This document shows positions 1-5,292 of a DNA stretch of 10,740 nt, one piece after another. Each line of letters opens with the position of its first letter. Positions within the stretch are counted from its first letter, which is position 1. Under the pieces are notes generated by a model. That model did no database searches, was not told the DNA's origin, and worked only from the letters and a program-made list of their open reading frames with translations. Source of the DNA: an uncultured Selenomonas sp. (GTDB taxonomy: Bacteria > Bacillota > Negativicutes > Selenomonadales > Selenomonadaceae); contig CAMURM010000027.1 in NCBI GenBank assembly GCA_947097535.1, positions 1 to 10,740 of the forward strand. The letters are read 5' to 3'. A program made the position numbers and the translations under genes.

Positions 1-235
1 TCACATGATTGCCCGCGTCGACGCGCTCGACCGTCGTCGGTTCGAAGTTCACATCATAAGCGTCGATGCGCTGCACGCACGCCGGATCGTAGGCGTTGTC
101 CAGAGGCCCCTCGCCGAGCACGAGCGCCTTCTGGTCGAGGCGGTTCGCAAAAAACACGCCGTGCGCGTCCACCGTCGTCGCATACATGCCGAGTCCCATC
201 GCCGCACCGAGCGCCGCCGCTAAAAACTTCTTCAT
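1..235 (-). CDS. Secreted DUF4198-like protein, N-terminal part only (runs off the left edge)
   Basis: Seventy-eight codons are visible from an ATG at 235, and the frame is still open at base 1. The start is supported by GGAGGAT seven bases upstream and by MKKF, which opens a classic Sec signal peptide: lysines at 2-3, an Ala/Leu/Gly-rich core at about 5-18, and an AxA-like site ending TVDA at residue 24. Cleavage there would leave histidine 25 as the mature N-terminus (HGVFFANR). The following segment with LVLGEGPLDNAYDP resembles the start of DUF4198 proteins, a periplasmic beta-sandwich family that includes NikM-like proteins associated with nickel/cobalt uptake; this is recognition by eye. 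The likely role is extracytoplasmic metal binding or delivery, which is inference because the rest of the domain is missing. It has its own promoter at 295-323 and is probably transcribed separately from the Fic gene upstream. Confidence 0.72.
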   Translation of the reverse strand, partial: MKKFLAAALGAAMGLGMYATTVDAHGVFFANRLDQKALVLGEGPLDNAYDPACVQRIDAYDVNFEPTTVERVDAGNHV

Positions 236-294
236 TCTTTATCCTCCCATCAAAAACATATAACTCCGGGGACGAGTCCGTCCCATGCCTTTTC

Positions 295-323
295 ATTATA
301 GCTCAAATGACAGGAATTTGCAA
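295..323 (-). promoter_or_regulatory. Sigma-70 promoter for the DUF4198-like gene
   Basis: On the minus strand TTGCAA (318-323) is followed after 17 bases by a perfect TATAAT (295-300). The predicted transcript starts near 288 and has a leader of about 50 nt. The leader contains a 6-bp hairpin (269-274 with 279-284, loop of four) ahead of the GGAGGAT ribosome binding site. The -35 box lies only about 20 bases past the end of the Fic gene, so the two genes can be transcribed separately. Confidence 0.7.
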
Positions 324-343
324 ATAGGGCGTGAAAAAATTCC

Positions 344-1036
344 TCACTCTTTTTCACAAAGCAGCCGCAGCCGCTCCTCTTCCTTCTCCTGCAGCTCCTT
401 CGCGAAAGCAACGAATCCCTGCAAATCCTCCGTGTTGAGGTAATTCATATAGCGCTTGCGTTCCCCCACAGGAATGACGATCGGCGCTTCTTTTTCCTGC
501 AGACAGCTATAGACGATCAGGGCGCGCCCCACGCGTCCGTTGCCGTCGGCGAACGGGTGGATTCGCTCGAAGCGGATGTGCTGGCGGCATATAGCGGCGA
601 TCTTTTCCTCCGCCGACTTTGCCGCCGCCAGCTGCGCCGCGAGATCGAGCAGCCAGTTCTGCAGCTCGCTCGGCACGAGGTACGGCGGCGTCGGCACGAA
701 GTCCGCACCCACGACGATGTTCGGTATCTGCTTGAAGCGTCCGGCGACGCTTTCAATCGCGTCTTTGCAGAGCACCGCATGGACTTCCTTGATGAAATCG
801 AGCGAGAGCACGCGCTCTTCCTTCAAGCTATCGTGCAGGAAATCCATGAAGCGCTTGTAATTCAAGACCTCGTGCATCTCCCGAAGATCCATGGCACGCG
901 GGATGTAGCCATCGAGCAGCAGGCTCTTCGTATCGCCCTGCGACAAGGTGTTTCCCTCGATCGCCGTAGAATGATGCGCCATGCGCACCATCAAGTCGTC
1001 CCAATAATCCATGCTCAAAGCAGCGAAATCAACCAT
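344..1036 (-). CDS. Fic family protein (AMP-transferase), class II self-inhibited
   Basis: This 230-aa protein carries the Fic core HPFADGNGRVGR at residues 160-171. Histidine 160 is the catalytic base, D164 would bind Mg2+, and the GNGR loop binds the nucleotide phosphates. Fic enzymes usually transfer AMP from ATP to a hydroxyl side chain of a target protein. Near the N-terminus, HSTAIEGN (22-29) matches the inhibitory motif (S/T)xxxE(G/N), with S23, E27 and G28. In class II Fic proteins this helix is part of the same chain and its glutamate blocks productive ATP binding. The stretch VVGADFVPTPP (108-118) fits the flap that docks target proteins. The ATG at 1036 follows AGGGAGAG, and a promoter lies at 1072-1100, so it appears to be a single-gene unit between two others. 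The target is unknown; no antitoxin partner is needed or seen. All key residues are present, so it should be functional. Confidence 0.93.
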   Translation of the reverse strand: MVDFAALSMDYWDDLMVRMAHHSTAIEGNTLSQGDTKSLLLDGYIPRAMDLREMHEVLNYKRFMDFLHDSLKEERVLSLDFIKEVHAVLCKDAIESVAGRFKQIPNIVVGADFVPTPPYLVPSELQNWLLDLAAQLAAAKSAEEKIAAICRQHIRFERIHPFADGNGRVGRALIVYSCLQEKEAPIVIPVGERKRYMNYLNTEDLQGFVAFAKELQEKEEERLRLLCEKE

Positions 1037-1071
1037 GATGTCTCTCCCTACGCGTTTTCCTCTTTCTTGGC

Positions 1072-1100
1072 ATTATACCACAGCGCCGCCGTTTTCCGAA
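1072..1100 (-). promoter_or_regulatory. Extended -10 promoter for the fic gene
   Basis: On the minus strand TGG-TATAAT gives an extended -10 element (TATAAT at 1072-1077). A weak -35, TTCGGA (1095-1100), sits 17 bases upstream. The element lies between the transporter terminator (1128-1161) and the Fic start, about 35 bases from the ATG, so fic is likely expressed independently of the transporter operon. Confidence 0.6.
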
Positions 1101-1127
1101 GAAAATCTGCGCGGGCATCGCGCACGA

Positions 1128-1161
1128 AAAAGCAGCCGCTTCTCAACAAACGGCTGCTTTT
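1128..1161 (-). terminator. Rho-independent terminator of the metal transporter operon
   Basis: A perfect 11-bp stem (1128-1138 with 1151-1161, core GCAGCCG/CGGCTGC) with a 12-base loop is followed on the minus strand by a run of T. It lies about 50 bases past the stop codon of the last transporter gene and before the fic promoter. The flanking A and T runs make it usable in both directions, but no plus-strand gene is present. Confidence 0.9.
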
Positions 1162-1208
1162 AGGTGTCTTCCAAAGCCTGGATCGTTCCGCAAAGCACAA
1201 AACGCCCC

Positions 1209-2309
1209 TCAGATCACATACTCCTCGCAAAGCTCGCGATAGTGGTTCTCTCCCTTTTCCGTCAACAGATAGTAGCCGCCCGAGCGGCGCAGGATGCCGG
1301 CGTCGTGCAGGCGCTCGCTCACGCGCTTCATTTCCTTCTCGCTCCAGCGCAGATGCTCGGCGATGTCGCGCACGGCGTTTTCCTCGCTGTAGAGCTGCTC
1401 GGCGGTGTGCGAGCCGAGGTGGATGATCAGGAGCTCCTCCTTGAGCCGCGCCTTTCGCCGCACGCGCCGCCAGCGCTTCGTGAGCACGCCCTTGGGGTAG
1501 ACGAGCACGGCGACGCCGTAGACGAGCATGTTGACGAGCGCACACATGCCCGCCATCGAGGCGTTGTAATGGAGCGCCAGCGCGTAGCCGAGCGCACTGC
1601 CGAGGACGCCGAGCAGGACGGCAAGCACGAGTACATGATGGAGGCGCCTCGCAAAGAGCAGCGCCGTGCCTGCGGGCGCGATGAAGAACGAGATGACGAG
1701 GATCGAGCCGACGGCGTCGAACGCCGCGACCGTCGTCAGGGAGATCAAGGTCATGAGCGCGTAGAAGATGAGGCTCGTCGCCATGCCGATGAGTCGCGCG
1801 TTCTCCTCGTCGAAGGTCGAGAGCTTGAGCTCCTTGTAAAAGAGCACGATGAACGTCAGATTGATGAGGAAGATCACGCCCATCTTGACCGCCGATGCCG
1901 CGATCTCGTGCCCAAAGAGCGTCACCGTATCGAGTCCCGCGTAGACGACCTCGCCCATCAGCACCATGTCCGTGTCGAGATGCACGTTGCCCGCAAACTT
2001 GCTGATGAGGATGACGGCGAGTGAAAACAGCATCGGAAAGACGATGCCGATCGCGTCGTCGCTCTTGAGCGCCTTCGTCCTGCCGAGGAGCTCGACGAGG
2101 AGCACCGTGACGACGCCCATGAGCGCCGCGCCCGTAAGGAGCCACGGCGACGAGAGGTCGCGCACGAGGAAGAAAGCCAGGACGATGCCCAGAAGCACCG
2201 TATGACTGATGGCGTCTGCCATCATCGAGAGGTTGCGCAGCAGCAGGAAGACGCCGGGCAAAGCGCAGGCGGCCGCCGTCAAAGCGAGCACGAGCAGAGA
2301 ATCCGTCAT
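1209..2309 (-). CDS. Metal ABC transporter permease fused to a C-terminal winged-helix domain
   Basis: The 366-aa protein has two parts. Residues 1 to about 272 are an ABC-3 family permease (TroC/TroD, ZnuB, MntB type) with about eight hydrophobic segments. Family landmarks include LLLRNLSMMADAISHTVLLG near 22-41 and FYKELKLSTFDEENARLIG at 157-175, which its sister permease shares. A basic linker (274-290, rich in R and K) leads to about 75 residues (291-366) with a DtxR/MntR-like winged-helix layout: a first helix (EELLIIHLG), the helix-turn-helix VRDIAEHLRWSEKEMKRVSERL at 313-334, and the wing ILRRSGGYYLLTEKG at 339-353. The dimerisation and metal-sensing domain of true DtxR/MntR proteins is absent, because the chain ends at EEYVI. 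Plain family members are usually about 270-300 aa. The start at 2309 overlaps the previous stop as ATGA and follows GGAGGG. Chlamydial YtgCR is a described permease-repressor fusion of this kind; whether this tail binds DNA is inference. Confidence 0.9.
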   Translation of the reverse strand: MTDSLLVLALTAAACALPGVFLLLRNLSMMADAISHTVLLGIVLAFFLVRDLSSPWLLTGAALMGVVTVLLVELLGRTKALKSDDAIGIVFPMLFSLAVILISKFAGNVHLDTDMVLMGEVVYAGLDTVTLFGHEIAASAVKMGVIFLINLTFIVLFYKELKLSTFDEENARLIGMATSLIFYALMTLISLTTVAAFDAVGSILVISFFIAPAGTALLFARRLHHVLVLAVLLGVLGSALGYALALHYNASMAGMCALVNMLVYGVAVLVYPKGVLTKRWRRVRRKARLKEELLIIHLGSHTAEQLYSEENAVRDIAEHLRWSEKEMKRVSERLHDAGILRRSGGYYLLTEKGENHYRELCEEYVI

Positions 2310-3175
2310 TCCTTTTCCCTCCTCAGACGGCGGCGCAAAACGCCCCATTTGCCGCAGAGCATGGAAAAAAAAGCGATGGCGCACGCCGCTAAGATGATGC
2401 TCGGCCCTGTCGACATGCCCGACTCGATCGTGCTCACATAGGTACCGAGGAGCGCCGCCGCCATGCCGAAGACGGCGCTCAGGAGGAGCACGCGCGAAAA
2501 ATCGTTCGACCACTGGCTCGCCGCCACACACGGGATGATGAGGAACGAGCTGATGAGGATGGCGCCGACCGCCTTGATGCCGATGCCGATGACGGCGATC
2601 GTCAGAAGCGGCAGCAGGACGTGCAGCAGGCGCACGGGCAGCCCCGCCGCCTGCGCATACTCGGCGTCGAACACGAAGACCTTGAGCTCCTTGTAAAAGG
2701 CGAGGAAGAGCGCCGCGCAAAGCGCCGCAACGAGCGCGATGAGCCAGACGTCGCCTTCAAGCATGTACGCCGCCTGCCCGAAGATGTACGTCTCAAGCCC
2801 CGCCTGCGAAGCGCCGCGATAGTCGGCATGCCCCTGAATGAAGCTCTTCAGAACCATGCCAAGCCCGAAGAATCCCGAGAGGAAGATCGCGAGATTGGCG
2901 TTGAGCCCGATGCGCGTGTTCTCATTCGCCGCCTGTATGGCGAAGAACGTGACGGCGGCCGCCGCCATCGCGCCGACGAGGAGGACGGCGGGGCTTCTTG
3001 TGGCAAACGCCATGTAGGCGAGCACGACGCCCGGAAATGTCGCGTGGCCGATGGCGTCACCGATGAGGCTCTGCCCCTTGTAGACGCTCAGCGCGCCGAC
3101 GGGCGCCGCGACAGCAGCGAGAAGCGCCGTGCCGAGCGCGATGATCTGGAAGGTATAGTTCGTCAATATATCCAT
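2306..3175 (-). CDS. Metal ABC transporter permease (ABC-3 family)
   Basis: This 289-aa, highly hydrophobic protein has about eight to nine membrane segments and forms half of the inner-membrane channel for a divalent metal (Mn, Zn or Fe). Recognisable ABC-3 features are YKGQSLIGDAIGHATFPGVVLAY near the N-terminus, IGLNANLAIFLSGFFGLGMVL in the middle, FYKELKVFVFDAEYAQAAGL, and GAILISSFLIIPCVAA toward the C-terminus. It ends in a short basic tail (LRRRLRREKE). Two ATG codons compete. The one at 3181 overlaps the ATPase stop as ATGA but lies only two bases from the AAGGAG ribosome binding site. The one at 3175 is eight bases from it and is preferred here; the choice changes the protein by two residues (MK). 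It is translationally coupled to the ATPase upstream and overlaps the second permease by ATGA. Confidence 0.92.
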   Translation of the reverse strand: MDILTNYTFQIIALGTALLAAVAAPVGALSVYKGQSLIGDAIGHATFPGVVLAYMAFATRSPAVLLVGAMAAAAVTFFAIQAANENTRIGLNANLAIFLSGFFGLGMVLKSFIQGHADYRGASQAGLETYIFGQAAYMLEGDVWLIALVAALCAALFLAFYKELKVFVFDAEYAQAAGLPVRLLHVLLPLLTIAVIGIGIKAVGAILISSFLIIPCVAASQWSNDFSRVLLLSAVFGMAAALLGTYVSTIESGMSTGPSIILAACAIAFFSMLCGKWGVLRRRLRREKE

Positions 3176-3177
3176 CT

Positions 3178-3900
3178 TCATCGCTCCTTCGGCCGAAAGG
3201 CGAGCGCCAGCTTCGCTTCCTTGTCCATATCCTTCAGACAGCCGCACGCCTTGATCGTGCGATTCAGGACGACGAGGTAATCGAAGTACATGTCGAGCGT
3301 CGAAAGATCGTGATGCACGGCGATCACCGTCTTCTTCTCCTTTTGCAGCGCGACGAACTTGTCCATGATGATGCGTTCCGTCGTCTCATCCACGCCCGCG
3401 AGCGGCTCGTCCATGATGTAGAGATCGCTCTCCTGTGCGAGCGCACGCGCGATGAAGACGCGCTGCTTCTGCCCGCCCGAAAGCTCCGAGATCTGCCGCT
3501 CGGCGAGCTTTTCGAGCTGCATTTCGGCGAGCGCCGCCCGCGCCCGCTCGCGATCCTCCTTGCCCGGGCGACGCAGGATACCGAGGTGTACGTAGCGCCC
3601 CATGAGCACGACATCGAAGACCGTCGTCGGAAAATCCCAGTTGACCGCGCCGCGCTGCGGCACATAAGCGATGCGCTTTCGCACCTCATCGATCGGCCTG
3701 CCCCATAGGCTCACATAGCCTGCCACGGGCTGCTCGAGTCCCAAAATCCCCTTCAGAAGCGTCGATTTGCCCGCGCCGTTCGGCCCGACGATCGCACAGC
3801 GCACGCCCTCCGGCACATCGAGGTCGATGTCCCAGAGCACCGCGTTCTCGCGGTACGCCATCGTCATATCCTCCACATGAAGCAATACGTTTTCTTCCAT
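3178..3900 (-). CDS. Metal ABC transporter ATP-binding protein
   Basis: This 240-aa ATPase energises import through the two permeases encoded downstream. All ABC motifs are intact: Walker A GPNGAGKST (39-47), the Q-loop in AYVPQRG (78-84), the signature LSGGQKQR (140-147), Walker B LYIMDEP (160-166) with catalytic E165, and the switch histidine in AVHHDLS (194-200). QRGAVNWDFPTTVFDVVLMGRY (82-103) is typical of the Mn/Zn/Fe subgroup (TroB, MntB/ZnuC). The frame is open further upstream to an ATG at 3972, but that codon lies inside the hairpin at 3971-3999. The ATG at 3900 is preceded by AGAAGGCGG and gives the family's normal N-terminus, so it was chosen. The stop lies directly against the start of the first permease. 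Confidence 0.95.
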   Translation of the reverse strand: MEENVLLHVEDMTMAYRENAVLWDIDLDVPEGVRCAIVGPNGAGKSTLLKGILGLEQPVAGYVSLWGRPIDEVRKRIAYVPQRGAVNWDFPTTVFDVVLMGRYVHLGILRRPGKEDRERARAALAEMQLEKLAERQISELSGGQKQRVFIARALAQESDLYIMDEPLAGVDETTERIIMDKFVALQKEKKTVIAVHHDLSTLDMYFDYLVVLNRTIKACGCLKDMDKEAKLALAFRPKER

Positions 3901-3970
3901 GTTCCGCCTTCTTTCCTTAGAGAAAGCACAGATCCATGCAGCAAATTTATCCGTACTTCCCTGAAAATGC

Positions 3971-3999
3971 AAAAGGGAGCGGCTGCCCGCTCCCCTTTT
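3971..3999 (-). terminator. Internal hairpin between the binding-protein and ATPase genes
   Basis: GGGAGCGG (3975-3982) pairs perfectly with CCGCTCCC (3987-3994) around a four-base loop. A and T runs flank it, and the minus-strand side ends in TTTT followed by GC and a further ATTTT. It lies 9 bases after the stop of the binding-protein gene and about 70 bases before the ATPase start. No clear promoter follows it, so it is probably a partial terminator or an mRNA-stabilising 3' end that lets the binding protein be made in excess. Confidence 0.75.
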
Positions 4000-4007
4000 T
4001 CCCTTGC

Positions 4008-4967
4008 TTATTTCAAATGATTGACGATCAGGTCGACGTCGAAACGATACATGTCGATGAACGTATCTCCCTTTTGCCCTGCGGGTGCGAGCGAATCGGA
4101 AAACAGCTCATTACCCTCGCCGCCGACGATCTCGACATCGAATCCCTTCGCCTTGCAGATCTCCTGCAGCTTCTTCATGCGCTCGGGATTCGTCGTGCTC
4201 TCGGCAAAGACCGCCTTGACCTTGTGCGCCACGATGAAATCCGCCGTTCTTTCAATATCGGCGTTCGCGACCTCCGAATTCGTGCTCACGCCCTGCGGCG
4301 CGACGACCGTCATGCCGTAGCTCTTGGAAAAATAATTGAAAGCATCGTGCGGTGTCACGAGGTTGCGGTTGTCCGCCGGAATCGACGCGATCTTCTCCTT
4401 GACCTCGGCGTCGAGCGCATCGAGCTTCGCCAGATACGCGGTGCAATTCGCCCGAATCTCCTTCTCGTGCTCAGGCACGAGCTTTGCGAGACTGTCCGCC
4501 GCCTTCTCCGTCGCCTTCTTGTAGAGCGCGATGCTGAACCAGAAGTGCGGATCGACGACGCTCTCGCCGTCCTGTTCCATGCGCAGGACAGCGTCAGCGG
4601 GGAAATCCGCCGTGACCGCCGTGCCGCGCTTTTCGAGCACCTCGACCATCTTGCCCTCGAAGTGCAGCCCGTGGTAAAGCACGAGATCGGCATCCTTGAG
4701 CTTTTTGAGGTCCGCCGGCTGCGCGACGTAAAGATGCGGATCCTCTCCCGCCGGAATGACAAGCGCGATATCGACGTAGTCGCCCGCCAGCTCCTTCGTC
4801 ATGTCGGCGAGGAACGACGTCGTCACCGTCACCTTCTTCTTCGCCCCTGCCGCCGAGTCACCCGCCGCGCCGCCGCAGCCCGCCGTAAAGAGCGCCGCCG
4901 CCAGGCAGAGCATCAGCAGGACGAAGCTCTTTCGATAGCCCTGCACAATTCCCTTGAAAATATCCAT
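4008..4967 (-). CDS. Metal ABC transporter substrate-binding lipoprotein (ZnuA/TroA/MntA family)
   Basis: This 319-aa protein captures a divalent metal outside the membrane and hands it to the permeases. Residues 1-30 form a lipoprotein signal (a basic N-region with YRKS, hydrophobic core FVLLMLCLAAALF, then TAG before Cys31). Family motifs include GEDPHLYVAQPADLKKLKDA (74-93) and LYHGLHFEGKM. By comparison with TroA the metal ligands should be H78, H141 (VDPHFWF), H207 (TPHDAFNY) and D301 (GDTF). The third ligand is His, as in TroA and ZnuA, rather than Glu as in pneumococcal PsaA. There is no His-rich loop of the kind seen in many zinc-specific ZnuA proteins. The metal therefore cannot be settled by sequence: zinc and manganese are both possible. 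It is the first gene of the operon, with GAAGGTG before the ATG and a strong promoter at 5001-5029. Confidence 0.94.
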   Translation of the reverse strand: MDIFKGIVQGYRKSFVLLMLCLAAALFTAGCGGAAGDSAAGAKKKVTVTTSFLADMTKELAGDYVDIALVIPAGEDPHLYVAQPADLKKLKDADLVLYHGLHFEGKMVEVLEKRGTAVTADFPADAVLRMEQDGESVVDPHFWFSIALYKKATEKAADSLAKLVPEHEKEIRANCTAYLAKLDALDAEVKEKIASIPADNRNLVTPHDAFNYFSKSYGMTVVAPQGVSTNSEVANADIERTADFIVAHKVKAVFAESTTNPERMKKLQEICKAKGFDVEIVGGEGNELFSDSLAPAGQKGDTFIDMYRFDVDLIVNHLK

Positions 4968-5000
4968 ACTGCACCTTCTCTCTTCACTTTCTCAGCATGT

Positions 5001-5029
5001 AGTATAGCACTTTTCCGCGCCTTTGTAAA
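5001..5029 (-). promoter_or_regulatory. Sigma-70 promoter of the metal transporter operon
   Basis: On the minus strand TTTACA (5024-5029), a 17-base spacer and TATACT (5001-5006) form a near-consensus promoter. Transcription should begin near 4994, which leaves a leader of under 30 nt before the binding-protein ATG. That is too short for a metal riboswitch and points to control by a protein repressor. Confidence 0.85.
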
Positions 5030-5046
5030 TGATATGAATAATCATT
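5028..5046. promoter_or_regulatory. Fur-family-like operator touching the -35 box
   Basis: The 19-bp element has outer arms AATGAT (5028-5033) and ATCATT (5041-5046) around seven AT-rich bases, and it overlaps the first two bases of the -35 element. Its size and arms resemble the Fur/Zur/PerR operator style (a Fur box contains AATGAT and ATCATT). It does not let me decide among Fur, Zur, PerR or an MntR-type repressor. No separate regulator gene lies in the window; the winged-helix tail of the second permease is the only candidate encoded in the operon. Confidence 0.55.
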
Positions 5047-5094
5047 ATTTTATTTATATTGAAAAGTTCACGGGATAAGATTCATCTATTTACA

Positions 5095-5166
5095 ATCGAG
5101 TAGGAGTCGCTGAATATCCCCCGTCTTCTTGCACCACCGTGCGTATCGTTCAGTATGCGGCGGTTT
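5095..5166 (-). mobile_element. Group II intron 3' remnant: domains V and VI
   Basis: Reading on the minus strand, 5166-5133 is exactly 34 nt and folds like domain V. The lower helix pairs ACCGCCG with CGGTGGT, including the CGC triad with its G-U wobble. A two-base bulge (CA) follows on the 3' side, then an imperfect upper helix and a small loop. The next 38 nt (5132-5095) contain GACGGGGG and end CTCCTACTCGAT. This matches the domain VI ending I know from bacterial group II introns, with a candidate branch-point A seven bases from the presumed 3' splice site (A at 5101, splice after 5095). No domains I-III and no reverse transcriptase or maturase gene are found nearby, so this is a degenerate fragment and cannot splice alone. 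The motif match is by eye and no covariance search was possible. Confidence 0.7.
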
Positions 5167-5183
5167 CAACAGGTTGCGTATAC

Positions 5184-5231
5184 AGACCGATATGCCTCGG
5201 CTAAATCATAAAAGCCGAAGCATATCGGTCT
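5184..5231. repeat. Long near-perfect inverted repeat (19-bp arms, 10-base loop)
   Basis: Arms 5184-5202 and 5213-5231 are complementary except for one C-A mismatch. On the plus strand the hairpin is followed by TTTCTTTTTC, so it looks like a terminator for rightward transcription, yet no plus-strand gene precedes it. On the minus strand it lies between the orphan gene (stop at 5293) and the intron domain V, with no T run after it. It could be a left-over domain IV stem of the intron, a transcript 3' end for the orphan gene, or the terminator of an unseen plus-strand small RNA. Confidence 0.8.
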
Positions 5232-5292
5232 TTCTTTTTCATTGACATTCACACAAAAATCTTTCCACATTGATACTTATACACCTTTTTGT

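Noticed and set aside
54..296. An 80-codon minus-strand frame overlapping the DUF4198-like gene
   Set aside because: It starts upstream of a poor site and its product is arginine-rich and featureless; the frame from 235 has a clear signal peptide.
331..357. GTGAAAAA/TTTTTCAC inverted repeat over the fic stop codon as a terminator
   Set aside because: The stem is AT-rich and no T run follows it on the minus strand; it may be chance in an A/T-rich stretch.
1209..2720. Upstream extension of the second permease to a start at 2720
   Set aside because: The extra part is the out-of-frame shadow of the first permease. The ATG at 2309 has GGAGGG before it and the usual ATGA overlap.
3178..3972. Upstream start for the ATPase at 3972
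   Set aside because: The codon lies within the terminator-like hairpin, and the extra 24 residues do not belong to the ABC domain.
3936..5078. A 380-codon open frame on the plus strand across the binding-protein gene, and similar long plus-strand frames at 557-1426, 1164-2024 and 2621-3280
   Set aside because: They are antisense shadows of well-supported GC-rich genes, rich in Arg, His and Glu with no recognisable domains, and they lack ribosome binding sites.
5047..5183. A plus-strand small RNA gene ending at the long hairpin
   Set aside because: No convincing plus-strand promoter was found (the best is TTTACA with a poor GAATAT), and the region is better explained as an intron remnant on the minus strand.
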